Counted from the first letter of the stretch, positions 9,400-17,250 are shown. The stretch is DNA of 47,365 nucleotides from Mesorhizobium sp. ORS 3324 (GCA_000824825.2 LM655187.1:89984-137348); one strand, 5' to 3'. Program-made: numbers and translations. The notes: generated by a model from the letters alone, not told the origin.

Positions 9400-10110
9400 T
9401 CAGGCCTTCTGCGCGACTTTTTCATCGATTTGGCGCGAGAGTATGGCGGAGAACTCGTCCGAGAACCCTTCCATGCGCACCGCGAGTTTGTTCGCATCCG
9501 ATGACAGCTTGTTGTAGGCGATGACGGCGGGGATCGCCGCGAGCAGGCCGATGGCCGTCGCAAGCAGCGCTTCCGCGATGCCGGGCGCCACGACCGACAG
9601 GCTGGTGTTCTTCGAGGCGGCGATCGCCTGGAAGGAGGTCATGATGCCGATGACCGTGCCGAACAGGCCGATGAAGGGCGCGGCCGAGCCGGTCGTGGCG
9701 AGGAAGCCGAGGCGGCCCTCCAGCCTTTCCATCTCGCGGGTGAGCGCCAGGTCCATCGCCTTGTCGATGCGGGTCTGCAGCGCCAGCGGAGATTTCGCGC
9801 CCTTCTCGAAGCTTTTCTGCCATTCGCGCATGGCGGCGACGAAGATCGCGCCCATGCCGGTGGTCTTGCGATCGGACAGCGTGCGGTAGAGGTCTTCGAG
9901 CGACTGCCCCGACCAGAACACCTGCTCGAAGCGGTTGAGCGCCAGCCGCATGCGGCTGTAGGCGACCAGCTTGTCGATGATGATTGCCCAGGTCCAGATC
10001 GAGGCGCAGAGCAAGCCGATCATCACCAGCTTGACCACCCAACTGGCCTGCATGAACAGGGCCCATATCGACAAATGCGCGCCCGGGTCGGCGAGTGCGA
10101 TGTTTTCCAT
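9400..10110 (-). CDS. tolQ: Tol-Pal proton channel protein TolQ
   Basis: Inner-membrane subunit of the TolQR motor. The 236-aa product has membrane helices near 22-45, 135-160 and 170-195, and the ExbB/TolQ motif GSAAPFIGLFGTVIGIMTSF followed by GIAEALLATAIGLLAAIPAVIAYN. The ATG at 10110 is chosen because it gives the short periplasmic N-terminus followed by the first helix; the 36-codon upstream extension has no family match. It is the first gene of the tolQRAB operon; a CtrA-like box lies about 200 bp upstream. Confidence 0.96.
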   Translation of the reverse strand: MENIALADPGAHLSIWALFMQASWVVKLVMIGLLCASIWTWAIIIDKLVAYSRMRLALNRFEQVFWSGQSLEDLYRTLSDRKTTGMGAIFVAAMREWQKSFEKGAKSPLALQTRIDKAMDLALTREMERLEGRLGFLATTGSAAPFIGLFGTVIGIMTSFQAIAASKNTSLSVVAPGIAEALLATAIGLLAAIPAVIAYNKLSSDANKLAVRMEGFSDEFSAILSRQIDEKVAQKA

Positions 10111-10308
10111 GGTTACGTCCTTAAGAATTTTCCGGGCATCGCTGGCGGCTGGCCCATGGGCATCCCTTTGGTCCGATCGCGCGAAGCTTGAAGCTTGCGG
10201 CACAAGCCCCGAATGCACCGTTTCGCGGCCTTTTCAGGGCAAATATTGGTGAAAGGAAGGCGCACGAATTGCGCCGATCTTCACCAATTCCTTCATGAAC
10301 CGTTATGG

Positions 10309-10323
10309 TTAAGGATGGGTTAG
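10309..10323. promoter_or_regulatory. CtrA-like box (one mismatch) upstream of tolQ
   Basis: TTAA-GGATGGG-TTAG fits the CtrA consensus TTAA-N7-TTAA at seven of eight fixed positions. It lies about 200 bp before the tolQ ATG in the 309-bp gap 10111-10419, which has no gene. The same gap holds a 7-bp hairpin GCGCGGC/GCCGCGC at 10332-10350 near the ybgC end. This is a weaker case than the two perfect boxes near rcdA. Confidence 0.35.
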
Positions 10324-10419
10324 GATATGAAGCGCGGCGCATTGCCGCGCCCACCCGGCCGGCGCCATGCCTGGACGCAGCTGGTTGATGCCCTGAGCCG
10401 AAGCTGGCGCGAGGTGAAA

Positions 10420-10893
10420 TCAGCCGCTCGCCTTCGGCATGAAAGCGGCGATCCAGTCCTTCGGAAATCGGCGTGGCCGGCCGTTCTCGCCGATGATCGC
10501 CGCCTCGACCTTGGCCTCGACCAGCACCTCGCCGCCGCGCTTCAATTGCTGCGCCATGAAGATGCGGGCACCGGAAATGTCCTCGGTGCGCGTGTCGATG
10601 GTGAGGATGTCGTCCATGCGCGCCGGCGAGCGGAAGTCGATCTCCATGCGCCGCACCACCCAGACGATGCGCTCGCCATGCTTGCCATCCAAAAGCTCGG
10701 TGTGATGGACGCCGGCGAGCCGCAGATAGTCCGAGCGGCCGCGTTCGAGGAATTCGAGGTAGCGCGCGTGGTAGACGACGCCCGAGAAATCGGTGTCGGC
10801 ATAGTAGACCCGGGCCATCAGGCGATGACCGAACTCCGTCAGCGCTCCGGAAAGCCCGGCGCCGAGTGCCGCCGATTCACCATGATCGTCCAT
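10420..10893 (-). CDS. ybgC: Tol-Pal system-associated acyl-CoA thioesterase YbgC
   Basis: Hotdog-fold thioesterase, cytoplasmic and membrane-associated, usually the first gene of tol-pal operons. The 157-aa product has the 4-hydroxybenzoyl-CoA thioesterase-like motif VYYADTDFSGVVYHARYLEF, including the catalytic Asp region, then FLERGRSDYLRLAG. The ATG at 10893 has a good Shine-Dalgarno (AAAGGAAAG); the long upstream extension runs through the opposite-strand GH5 gene and is shadow. The 309-bp gap to tolQ suggests that tolQ also has its own promoter. Confidence 0.94.
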   Translation of the reverse strand: MDDHGESAALGAGLSGALTEFGHRLMARVYYADTDFSGVVYHARYLEFLERGRSDYLRLAGVHHTELLDGKHGERIVWVVRRMEIDFRSPARMDDILTIDTRTEDISGARIFMAQQLKRGGEVLVEAKVEAAIIGENGRPRRFPKDWIAAFMPKASG

Positions 10894-10995
10894 CGCGCTT
10901 TCCTTTTCAGGCCCGAACGGGCACCTGTTCGTTCGCGCGCGCCCGTCCCGAACACCGCATGGTTTCAGGCGGCGCGTGTGTGGCGCGGGAACCGG

Positions 10996-12246
10996 ATGGC
11001 ACTGTTGGGCCGGATGATCAAGACCTTGATAGCAGCGCTGTTGGCGCTTGGCGCCTTGGCACTGCCGGCAAAGGCGGCGACCTTCTCGATCAAGCGCGGC
11101 CTCAATCTCGACCAGTGGACGACCTGGACCGGCGAGGAGAAATGGAACGACCCGAAGGCCATCCTGCCTTATCCGGAGTGGCGCAAGTTCCTCAAGGAGG
11201 GTGACCTCAAGGCGCTGAAGGATGCCGGTTTCGATTTCCTGCGCATGCCGGTCGATCCCTCGCCCTTTCTGTCCGACGCAACACTTTCGCTGCGTGACGA
11301 CCTCTACACCAGCGTGCTGGACTCGGCGCGCATGATCAACCGTGCCGGGCTGAAGGTGATCGTCGACCTGCATCTCATCCCGGCCGGCGGCAACCGCAAG
11401 ATCGGCATGAGCGAGGTGATGGACGATCCGGCCACCTTCGACGCCTATGTCGAGGTCGTGCGCAAGATGGCGCATACGCTATCGGGAGAAGACCCTAGCC
11501 GGGTTGCCTTCGAGTTGATGAACGAGCCGATCGTCGATTGCGACGAGAACGGCACGAACCTTTGGCCGGACCGCCAGAAAAGGCTGTTCGCGGCCGCACG
11601 GTCTTCCGCCACCAGGCTGACGCTCATCCTAACCGGCGGCTGCTATTCGAACGCGGATTCGCTGGCGAAGATCGATCCGAAGGCGATCCCCGACGACAAC
11701 ATCATCTGGGCCTTCCATTCCTACGATCCGTTCCTTTTGACGCATCAGGGCGCGACCTGGGCCGGCGATTTCATCCGCTATGTCACCGGACTGCCCTACC
11801 CGTTGACCGCGGTGCCGCGCGCCCGGCTCGACATGGCGCTGGAGACGATCCGCGACAGGATCAGAGCCGAGGCGCCGTGGACGCGCCGCCGCGGCATGCT
11901 TGCCTATCTCGACGAGCAGGTCGCCGGCATGGACAGCCCCGACAAGCTCATCGGCCTGATGGATGCGCCTTTCAGGACCGTCGAGGACTGGGCGAAGGCC
12001 AACGGCATCGAGCCGCAAAACATCACCCTCGGCGAGTTCGGCATGATCCGCCAGGAATATGGCAACGCCTATGTGATGCCGGCCGAATACCGCGCCGCCT
12101 ATGTCAGGGACATGATCGCGCGCGCCGAGGCGCATGGCTTTTCCTGGTCGGTCTGGGGCTATGGCGGCGCCTTCGGCATCGTCGATGCCTTCGGCGACGA
12201 CAAGGCCGAGCCCAATGTGATGGACGCGATCAGATCGCTTCACTGA
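10996..12246 (+). CDS. Secreted glycoside hydrolase family 5 (cellulase-type)
   Basis: Probable exported endo-beta-glucanase-type enzyme. The 416-aa product starts MALLGRMIKTLIAALLALGA, a Sec signal peptide ending near PAKA-ATF; the ATG at 11014 (MIKTL) is an equally plausible start. GH5 hallmarks are the RGLNLDQW opening, FDFLRMPVDPSPF, VIVDLHLIPAG, the acid/base Glu177 in FELMNEPI and the nucleophile Glu347 in TLGEFGM. In rhizobia such enzymes trim cellulose or beta-glucan surface polymers; the substrate here cannot be told. It is divergent from ybgC with about 100 bp between them and has no cellulose synthase genes nearby. Confidence 0.88.
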   Translation: MALLGRMIKTLIAALLALGALALPAKAATFSIKRGLNLDQWTTWTGEEKWNDPKAILPYPEWRKFLKEGDLKALKDAGFDFLRMPVDPSPFLSDATLSLRDDLYTSVLDSARMINRAGLKVIVDLHLIPAGGNRKIGMSEVMDDPATFDAYVEVVRKMAHTLSGEDPSRVAFELMNEPIVDCDENGTNLWPDRQKRLFAAARSSATRLTLILTGGCYSNADSLAKIDPKAIPDDNIIWAFHSYDPFLLTHQGATWAGDFIRYVTGLPYPLTAVPRARLDMALETIRDRIRAEAPWTRRRGMLAYLDEQVAGMDSPDKLIGLMDAPFRTVEDWAKANGIEPQNITLGEFGMIRQEYGNAYVMPAEYRAAYVRDMIARAEAHGFSWSVWGYGGAFGIVDAFGDDKAEPNVMDAIRSLH

Positions 12247-12289
12247 GCAATTCCAGGAAAAGTATGCGGCGGTTTCCGTCCGAAATTGC
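12247..12289. repeat. GCAATTCCAGG-type palindrome, copy 1
   Basis: GCAATT (12247-12252) and AATTGC (12284-12289) bound the element CCAGGAAAAGT...GGTTTCCGTCCG. A 44-bp near-identical copy lies at 42596-42639. Here it starts directly after the GH5 stop codon and fills the gap to the convergent phosphoesterase gene, so it may form the shared 3' end of both transcripts. Confidence 0.8.
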
Positions 12290-12295
12290 GGAGAA

Positions 12296-13198
12296 CTACC
12301 CGAGATCGATCTGCAGGATCTCCGGCGGCATGCCGAAACGCACCGGCATGATGCTGAAGCCAAGCCCGCCGGAAACGATCAGGTTGCGGTCGTTCTCGAC
12401 GACATGGCCATAGGCGTAGCGGTTGCCGAAGTCGGATGGCACGACCGGCGAATAGCCGAACAGGCGCACCTGCCCGCCATGGGTGTGGCCGGACAGCGTC
12501 AGCGAAACCCGTGAGGGCACTTTCGGGAAGATGTCGGGCTCATGCGCGAGCAGGATGGTCGGTTCGCTGCCGCTCACCTTGGCAAGCGTGCCGTCGAGGT
12601 CGTCCAGGCCTTTGAAGCCGTGACGGCCGAGCGCTTTGCTCGGCCGGATTGCCAGCTGGTCCGCAAGGCCGGCGATCCAGAATCCTTGTCCGTCCTTCTC
12701 CAGCCGCACGACGTCGTTTTCCAGCACTGGGATGCCGACGCTCTCCAGTGCCTGGCGCGCGACCGTCGGCCCGGCCTCGGCCAGTTGCGCGGCATGATCG
12801 TGCCACCAGTCGTGATTGCCGAGGATCGAGAGCACGCCGAGCCGCGCCTTCAGCCCTGACAAGGCAGACGCCCACTCCGGCGCAGGCACGTCGGCCGTCA
12901 CCATCTGCATGCCGTCGACGTAGTCGCCAAGCAGTACGACCAGATCGGGCTGCAACGCGTTTGCCTGCTCGACGAGCGAGGCGATCCGCTCGGGCGTCAT
13001 CCAGGGGCGGCAGGCATGGATGTCGGCAAGTGCAGCGATGCGCAGCTTGAGGCCCGCCGGCCAGTGCGGCGGCGTCAGCGAATAGCGCTTCACATGGGTG
13101 AGTAGCATCGGCTCGATGCCGATGGCATAGGCGCTGAGCGATATCATCGACAGGAACGAGCCGCCGATAAGGCGCAGAAAGCCACGTCTGGTGATCAT
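12296..13198 (-). CDS. Metallophosphoesterase with twin-arginine-like leader (YaeI/YkuE type)
   Basis: The 300-aa protein has an N-terminal TRRGFLRLIGGSFLSMISLS leader, either a Tat signal or a membrane anchor. The calcineurin-like catalytic motifs are ALADIHACR (Dx[H]), LLGDYVDG (GD), LGNHDW (GNHD), LLAHEPD and LSGHTHGGQVRLFG (GHTHGGQ). This is the YaeI/YkuE branch, some members of which hydrolyse UDP-2,3-diacylglucosamine or other phosphodiesters at the membrane; the substrate here is unknown. The ATG is at 13198. It is convergent with the GH5 gene, with repeat 12247-12289 between, and lies 133 bp downstream of ruvB on the same strand. Confidence 0.88.
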   Translation of the reverse strand: MITRRGFLRLIGGSFLSMISLSAYAIGIEPMLLTHVKRYSLTPPHWPAGLKLRIAALADIHACRPWMTPERIASLVEQANALQPDLVVLLGDYVDGMQMVTADVPAPEWASALSGLKARLGVLSILGNHDWWHDHAAQLAEAGPTVARQALESVGIPVLENDVVRLEKDGQGFWIAGLADQLAIRPSKALGRHGFKGLDDLDGTLAKVSGSEPTILLAHEPDIFPKVPSRVSLTLSGHTHGGQVRLFGYSPVVPSDFGNRYAYGHVVENDRNLIVSGGLGFSIMPVRFGMPPEILQIDLG

Positions 13199-13331
13199 CA
13201 GTCAGCCCAAGCCCTTGGGATTCCATCAAGCAACTCGCCTTAGACGCGGCAATTGTGCCTTCACCTTGGCGAACGCAAGCAAATTTCGCGCAGACGGGCT
13301 GTTCTCCGCGCATCCGGAGAACAAATATCCG

Positions 13332-14369
13332 TTACTCTTCCTGGAACAGGCTGATCTGCTGCTGCGCGAGGTCCCTCGGCGGATCCAGGCCGAGATGCCG
13401 CCAGGCATTGGCGGTCAGCACACGGCCGCGCGGCGTACGCTGGATGAAGCCTTGCTGGATCAGATAAGGCTCGATGATGTCCTCGATCGCGTCGCGCGGC
13501 TCGGAGAGCCCGGCGGCGATCGTCTCGATGCCGACCGGCCCGCCGCCGAAATTTCGGGCGATCATCGAAAGATAGCGGCGGTCGAGCGCGTCGAGACCGA
13601 GCCCGTCGACTTCCAGCCTTGTCAGCGCTTCGTCGGCGATGTGCTTGTCGACATGGCCGTTCCCGGCGACGGAGGCGAAATCGCGCACCCGGCGCAACAG
13701 CCGGCCGGCGATGCGCGGCGTGCCGCGGGCGCGGCGCGCGATCTCCAGCGCGCCATCGTCGCCGAGCGGCATCTGCAAGATGCGCGCGCCGCGGCGCACG
13801 ATCTGCTCCAATTCCTCGACAGTATAGAAATTGAGCCTGACCGGGATGCCGAAACGGTCGCGCAGCGGATTGGTCAGAAGCCCGAGCCGGGTCGTGGCGG
13901 CAACGAGTGTGAAGCGCGCGAGGTCGATCTTGACCGAGCGCGCCGCCGGCCCTTCGCCGATGATGAGGTCGAGCTGGAAATCCTCCATCGCCGGGTAGAG
14001 TATTTCCTCCACCGCCGGATTGAGGCGGTGGATCTCGTCGATGAAGAGCACGTCGCGCTCCTCGAGATTGGTAAGCAGTGCCGCTAGATCCCCGGCCTTG
14101 GCGATGACAGGCCCGGAAGTCGAGCGGAAATTCACGCCGAGCTCGCGCGCCATGATCTGCGCCAGCGTCGTCTTGCCGAGCCCCGGCGGACCGACGAACA
14201 GAACATGGTCGAGCGCCTCGCCGCGGCTCTTGGCGGCATCGACGAAGACCTTGAGGTTGGCACGCGCCGCCGCCTGGCCGACGAACTCGTCGAGCGATTG
14301 CGGCCGCAAGGTCTGGTCGGCGTCCTCGCCGCGCTTGTCGGGGGCAATGAGGCGGGGCGAAAGGCTCAT
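13332..14369 (-). CDS. ruvB: Holliday junction branch-migration helicase RuvB
   Basis: Hexameric AAA+ motor that drives branch migration with RuvA during recombinational repair. The 345-aa product has Walker A GPPGLGKT at 60-67, Walker [11 protein letters not shown] near 108-117, sensor motif [20 protein letters not shown] and the C-terminal winged helix [21 protein letters not shown]. The ATG is at 14369. It follows ruvA by 43 bp on the minus strand. Confidence 0.98.
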   Translation of the reverse strand: MSLSPRLIAPDKRGEDADQTLRPQSLDEFVGQAAARANLKVFVDAAKSRGEALDHVLFVGPPGLGKTTLAQIMARELGVNFRSTSGPVIAKAGDLAALLTNLEERDVLFIDEIHRLNPAVEEILYPAMEDFQLDLIIGEGPAARSVKIDLARFTLVAATTRLGLLTNPLRDRFGIPVRLNFYTVEELEQIVRRGARILQMPLGDDGALEIARRARGTPRIAGRLLRRVRDFASVAGNGHVDKHIADEALTRLEVDGLGLDALDRRYLSMIARNFGGGPVGIETIAAGLSEPRDAIEDIIEPYLIQQGFIQRTPRGRVLTANAWRHLGLDPPRDLAQQQISLFQEE

Positions 14370-14412
14370 GGCGCCTTCCTTGCATATGGCTGACGGCGCG
14401 ACAAGCGCTCCC

Positions 14413-15033
14413 TCACCGCGCCAGCTCCTTCAGGCCGAAGCGGATCAGCTTCGAGGCATCCGCCCCTTCGCCGGCCGCCTTCAGCGCAGCCGCCACCGCG
14501 TTGGCGGCGATGTCGCGCGAATAGCCGAGATTGACCAGTGCCGAGACCGCGTCGGTGATGGGTGCTGGCGCGACACCTTCGCCAAGCTCCTGCTTGAGGG
14601 CGATCGTGCCGTTGGCGGAGCCGGCATAGGCCGGCGCCTTGTTCTTCAGCTCTGTCACGATGCGCTCGGCCACCTTCTTGCCGACGCCGGGCGCGCGGGA
14701 AACCATGGCGATGTCGCGCAGCGCGATCGCATTGGCGAGATCGGCGGGCGCCAGCGTCGACAGCACCGCCAGCGCCACCTTGGCGCCGACGCCCTGCACA
14801 TTGTTCATCAGGAGGCGGAACCATTCGCGTTCGAGGGCCGTCTGGAAGCCGTAGAGCCGGATCATGTCCTCGCGCACATAGGTCTCGATGTACAGCAGCA
14901 CCGCCTCGCCAGGCCCCGGCAGAGAAGCCAGCGTGCGCGCCGAGCAATAGGCGACATAGCCGACGCCGTGCACGTCGACGAGGCAGGAGTCTTCGTCGAT
15001 CTCGTCCAGCGTGCCTTTCAGCTTGCCGATCAT
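14413..15033 (-). CDS. ruvA: Holliday junction DNA-binding protein RuvA
   Basis: Binds Holliday junctions as a tetramer and loads RuvB. The 206-aa product starts [12 protein letters not shown] and has the OB-fold domain I, two helix-hairpin-helix motifs ([14 protein letters not shown] near 78-91 and [13 protein letters not shown] near 113-125) and a C-terminal domain III ([19 protein letters not shown]) that contacts RuvB. Its start is 10 bp downstream of the VapC-like stop, so it probably shares a transcript with the toxin-antitoxin pair. Confidence 0.97.
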   Translation of the reverse strand: MIGKLKGTLDEIDEDSCLVDVHGVGYVAYCSARTLASLPGPGEAVLLYIETYVREDMIRLYGFQTALEREWFRLLMNNVQGVGAKVALAVLSTLAPADLANAIALRDIAMVSRAPGVGKKVAERIVTELKNKAPAYAGSANGTIALKQELGEGVAPAPITDAVSALVNLGYSRDIAANAVAAALKAAGEGADASKLIRFGLKELAR

Positions 15034-15043
15034 GTCCTGGCTT

Positions 15044-15463
15044 TCATGGGTGCGTTTCCGGAGAGACGATTTCGAGGTCGGGAAAATAGCCGCGGTAACG
15101 AGCTGGGTCGCGTGTCAAAAGACGGTGCCCGGCAACGGTCGCATGAGCGCCAATGAAAAAGTCGGGCAGCGTCCTTTCCCGAACGCCGCCGGCACGGCGG
15201 TAACGGGAATGCGCGACTCCGGCCACAAACGCCGCCTCCCAAGGCACAAGTTCGCGATCGATCTCGAGCATGTCCGTCGCTCTTTTAAGCTGCGCCTCTG
15301 TCGCGATCAGCGGCGCAAGCTCGGACCAGACGATCGTGTTGACCACCAACGCGCCTTCGCGCCGACAGGAGGCGATGGCCTTGGCCGACCATTCCGTCGA
15401 CGGTCCGACCGGCCCCCAGACGTCGATCAGCACATTGGTGTCAACCAACGTCGAGATCTTCAC
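15044..15463 (-). CDS. PIN-domain toxin, VapC type
   Basis: Predicted endoribonuclease toxin of a type II toxin-antitoxin pair. The 139-aa product carries the PIN acidic residues Asp8 (LVDTN), Glu48 (VWSEL), Asp101 ([10 protein letters not shown]) and Asp119 (LLTRDPARY). The start is a GTG at 15463, with Shine-Dalgarno GAGAGG. It overlaps the antitoxin gene by 23 nt, as expected for translational coupling. Substrate RNA unknown. No acidic residue of the active site is missing, so it is probably active. Confidence 0.9.
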   Translation of the reverse strand: MKISTLVDTNVLIDVWGPVGPSTEWSAKAIASCRREGALVVNTIVWSELAPLIATEAQLKRATDMLEIDRELVPWEAAFVAGVAHSRYRRAGGVRERTLPDFFIGAHATVAGHRLLTRDPARYRGYFPDLEIVSPETHP

Positions 15464-15710
15464 GCGGGCCTCTCAACCACTCCATGTATTCGTCGGTCGT
15501 CATGCCACCCAGATCCAGCGTCCCCTCCATTTTATCGAGAACCTCCCTGAATTTGCGGGAGGCTTCCTCCTCGGAGAGGTTTTCGTTGACGGCGATAATA
15601 CGGGCGCCCTCGTCTGTCGCCACGAACTCCACCTCCGAGCCCGGCCTGATACCCAGGTGATCTCTTATCTGTTTGGGGATTGTGACTTGCCCCTTGGTGG
15701 TCACACGCAT
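15441..15710 (-). CDS. AbrB/MazE-fold antitoxin, VapB type
   Basis: The 89-aa partner of the PIN toxin. It starts MRVTTKGQVTIPKQIRDHLG, a swapped-hairpin AbrB DNA-binding domain (residues 1-45), followed by an acidic C-terminal toxin-binding tail (SEEEASRKFREVLDKMEG). The ATG at 15710 has GCGAGG upstream; a TTG five codons earlier (15725) is less likely because it lies inside the palindrome at 15713-15731. It probably represses its own promoter by binding that palindrome. Confidence 0.9.
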   Translation of the reverse strand: MRVTTKGQVTIPKQIRDHLGIRPGSEVEFVATDEGARIIAVNENLSEEEASRKFREVLDKMEGTLDLGGMTTDEYMEWLRGPREDLDVG

Positions 15711-15712
15711 GG

Positions 15713-15731
15713 TAATACCTCGCAAGTATTA
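15713..15731. promoter_or_regulatory. Inverted repeat, likely antitoxin operator
   Basis: TAATAC (15713-15718) and GTATTA (15726-15731) form a perfect 6-bp inverted repeat with a 7-nt spacer, 2 bp before the antitoxin ATG. Its position over the ribosome-binding region fits autorepression by the AbrB-fold antitoxin, with or without the toxin. Confidence 0.65.
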
Positions 15732-15766
15732 CTTATCGCACCAGCCGGAACAAGTCAAGAACATCC

Positions 15767-16276
15767 CTATCCGGCAATCGCCATCCGGTAGGCGGCGCTC
15801 TGGCGATGATGCGCGTGGCAGATGGCGATGGCCAACGCGTCGGCGGCGTCGTCGCTTTCGAAGACCGCCTTCGGCATCAGCACCTTCACCATCATGTGGA
15901 TCTGCTTCTTCTCGCCGTGACCGACGCCGATCACCGCTTTCTTGACGGCGTTGGGGGCATATTCGGCGACCACCAGCCCGGCGCGCGCCGGCACCAGCAT
16001 GGCGATGCCGCGCGCCTGGCCGAGCTTCAGCGTCGCCGTCGCATCCTTGTTGACGAAGGTCTGCTCGACCGCCGCCTCCTGCGGCACGGCCTGATGCAGC
16101 ACCTCGGCCAACCCGTCATGCAATTGACAGAGCCTCGCAGCGAGCGGCGCCTTGTCGTCGGAGCGGACGGTGCCGGAAGCGACGAAGCGCAGCGAGTTGC
16201 CGATGCTGTCGACAATGCCCCAGCCAGTGCGCCTCAGTCCTGGATCGATGCCGATGATGCGAATCGTTTCCCCCAT
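15767..16276 (-). CDS. ruvC: Holliday junction endonuclease RuvC
   Basis: Resolves Holliday junctions by paired nicks. The 169-aa product has the RNase H-fold catalytic residues Asp11 ([12 protein letters not shown]), Glu71 (VEQTFVNKD), and Asp143 and Asp146 ([17 protein letters not shown]). The ATG is at 16276. In many alphaproteobacteria ruvC-ruvA-ruvB are adjacent; here the VapBC-type pair lies between ruvC and ruvA. Confidence 0.97.
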   Translation of the reverse strand: MGETIRIIGIDPGLRRTGWGIVDSIGNSLRFVASGTVRSDDKAPLAARLCQLHDGLAEVLHQAVPQEAAVEQTFVNKDATATLKLGQARGIAMLVPARAGLVVAEYAPNAVKKAVIGVGHGEKKQIHMMVKVLMPKAVFESDDAADALAIAICHAHHRQSAAYRMAIAG

Positions 16277-16418
16277 GCGCCAAGTTTAGCCGTCGCGCCT
16301 GGGGATGCCAGCAAAATGTGAACAAACCGGAAACAGCACCTTGAGATAGCCGGCTGCTTCGGCCGGCGAAGGCCGCAAGCGCAGAAGACGGCGCTAGATG
16401 GAACTATGGAGCGACCTG

Positions 16419-16949
16419 TCAGCCGCGGGCGAAGGCCGTGTTCAGCAGGCTGATCTGGTCGGAGACCGGGTTGGCGCGGCGGCCGGCGGCCGGCGCGTCG
16501 TTGATGGCGCCGCCATAGATCTCCTCGTCCATGCGCCGCACAAGCGCCTGCAGGCGGAGCGACCGTTTGACAAGGTCCAGGAATTCCACCGGCAGCTCGT
16601 TCCAGCCCAGCGCCTCGTCATGCGCGGAAGCGGTGTCGAGCCGGACCTTGGATTTTTCGGAGGCGACCTGGTCGCGGGTCATCTCGCCGGAATTCGCCGC
16701 CCGCTGCAAAAGCAGCCAGGACGCGACCTGCATCAGCCTGGTGGTCAGCCGCATCGATTCGGCCGCGTAGAGCGTCGCCGCCGTGCGCGACAGCTTCTTG
16801 GCCTCGAGCCTGCCCTTGCCGTCGAGATATTCAGCCGCCTGCTCGACCAGGCCCATGCCCTCCTGGTAGAGCGGCTTGAAGGATTGGGAGAAAACCCGGC
16901 GCTCCGCCAGTTTGACGGTTTTCGCGCTGCCCCTCGAAGGCTCGTTCAT
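16419..16949 (-). CDS. rcdA: RcdA-family protein (DUF1465), regulator of CtrA degradation
   Basis: The 176-aa helical protein belongs to the DUF1465 family, which includes Caulobacter RcdA, an adaptor that helps deliver CtrA to ClpXP. Characteristic segments are VFSQSFKPLYQEGMGLVEQAA and YAAESMRLTTRLMQVASWLL, with LRLQALVRRMDEEIYG further on. The C-terminus is extended and charged. The ATG at 16949 (MNEPSRG) is preceded by AGGGGCG and is preferred over an in-frame ATG eight codons earlier. A perfect CtrA box lies about 116 bp upstream, suggesting that CtrA drives its own degradation factor. The family call is firm; the CtrA role is inferred from orthologues. Confidence 0.85.
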   Translation of the reverse strand: MNEPSRGSAKTVKLAERRVFSQSFKPLYQEGMGLVEQAAEYLDGKGRLEAKKLSRTAATLYAAESMRLTTRLMQVASWLLLQRAANSGEMTRDQVASEKSKVRLDTASAHDEALGWNELPVEFLDLVKRSLRLQALVRRMDEEIYGGAINDAPAAGRRANPVSDQISLLNTAFARG

Positions 16950-17064
16950 CGATACGCCCCTGCACTGCCGCAAGCCGATTCGGCATCCTTGCCGACACGC
17001 CCTGCACCCTTAAACGACTGAGGCTTGAAAATGCGCTTCGATGCCCATGAAGGCAAGCGCATGT

Positions 17065-17080
17065 TTAACAAACGGTTAAC
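17065..17080. promoter_or_regulatory. Perfect CtrA full site upstream of rcdA
   Basis: TTAA-CAAACGG-TTAAC (17065-17080) matches the alphaproteobacterial CtrA consensus TTAA-N7-TTAAC in every fixed position. It is 116 bp before the rcdA start codon and 31 bp past the sRNA T-run. No good -10 was found, so the exact promoter is uncertain. The plus-strand frame 17025-17231 over this region has no gene-like features. Confidence 0.7.
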
Positions 17081-17110
17081 GCCGGGGGGCACTCCTGCCG
17101 GGCTCAAACG

Positions 17111-17140
17111 CAAAAAAAGAGCCGCGGATAAGGCGGCTCT
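17111..17140 (-). terminator. Intrinsic terminator of the candidate sRNA
   Basis: Perfect 8-bp stem AGAGCCGC (17118-17125) / GCGGCTCT (17133-17140) with a 7-nt loop. On the minus strand it is followed by an unbroken T7 (complement of 17112-17118, sharing the last stem base). This is one of the strongest terminators in the window and it is not preceded by a protein gene on that strand. Confidence 0.88.
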
Positions 17141-17210
17141 CAGGAGTTTAACAGGGAGGCGTCAAACAAAGTGGCTCCAACCACTCGGTAAGAATCCAGC
17201 AAAACTGGAT
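17111..17210 (-). ncRNA. Candidate CtrA-controlled trans-acting small RNA
   Basis: Read on the minus strand, the roughly 100-nt region has three ordered elements. The first is a perfect 6-bp hairpin ATCCAG-TTTTG-CTGGAT (17194-17210). The second is a hairpin AGTGG-TTGGAG-CCACT (17170-17185). Then comes an unpaired stretch with two anti-Shine-Dalgarno-like motifs, GCCTCCCTG (17152-17160) and ACTCCTG (17140-17146), followed by a strong intrinsic terminator. No open reading frame on this strand fits. Upstream are a TACTAA -10-like hexamer (17215-17220) and a perfect CtrA box 14 nt further. The size and architecture match Hfq-type regulatory sRNAs; I cannot assign it to a named rhizobial family. 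Confidence 0.65.
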
Positions 17211-17234
17211 GGTCTTAGTAAACGCCCGTAAAGC

Positions 17235-17250
17235 TTAATAAAGCCTTAAC
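17235..17250. promoter_or_regulatory. Perfect CtrA full site upstream of the candidate sRNA
   Basis: TTAA-TAAAGCC-TTAAC (17235-17250) fits the CtrA consensus exactly. On the minus strand it sits at the -35 position relative to a TACTAA -10-like element at 17215-17220, with the hairpin-led sRNA starting near 17210. That geometry is typical of CtrA-activated promoters. Confidence 0.7.

Noticed and set aside
17025..17231. Plus-strand ORF of 68 aa over the CtrA-box/sRNA region
   Set aside because: Very basic, no Shine-Dalgarno, no homology that I recognise, and it runs across two CtrA boxes and a terminator on the other strand.
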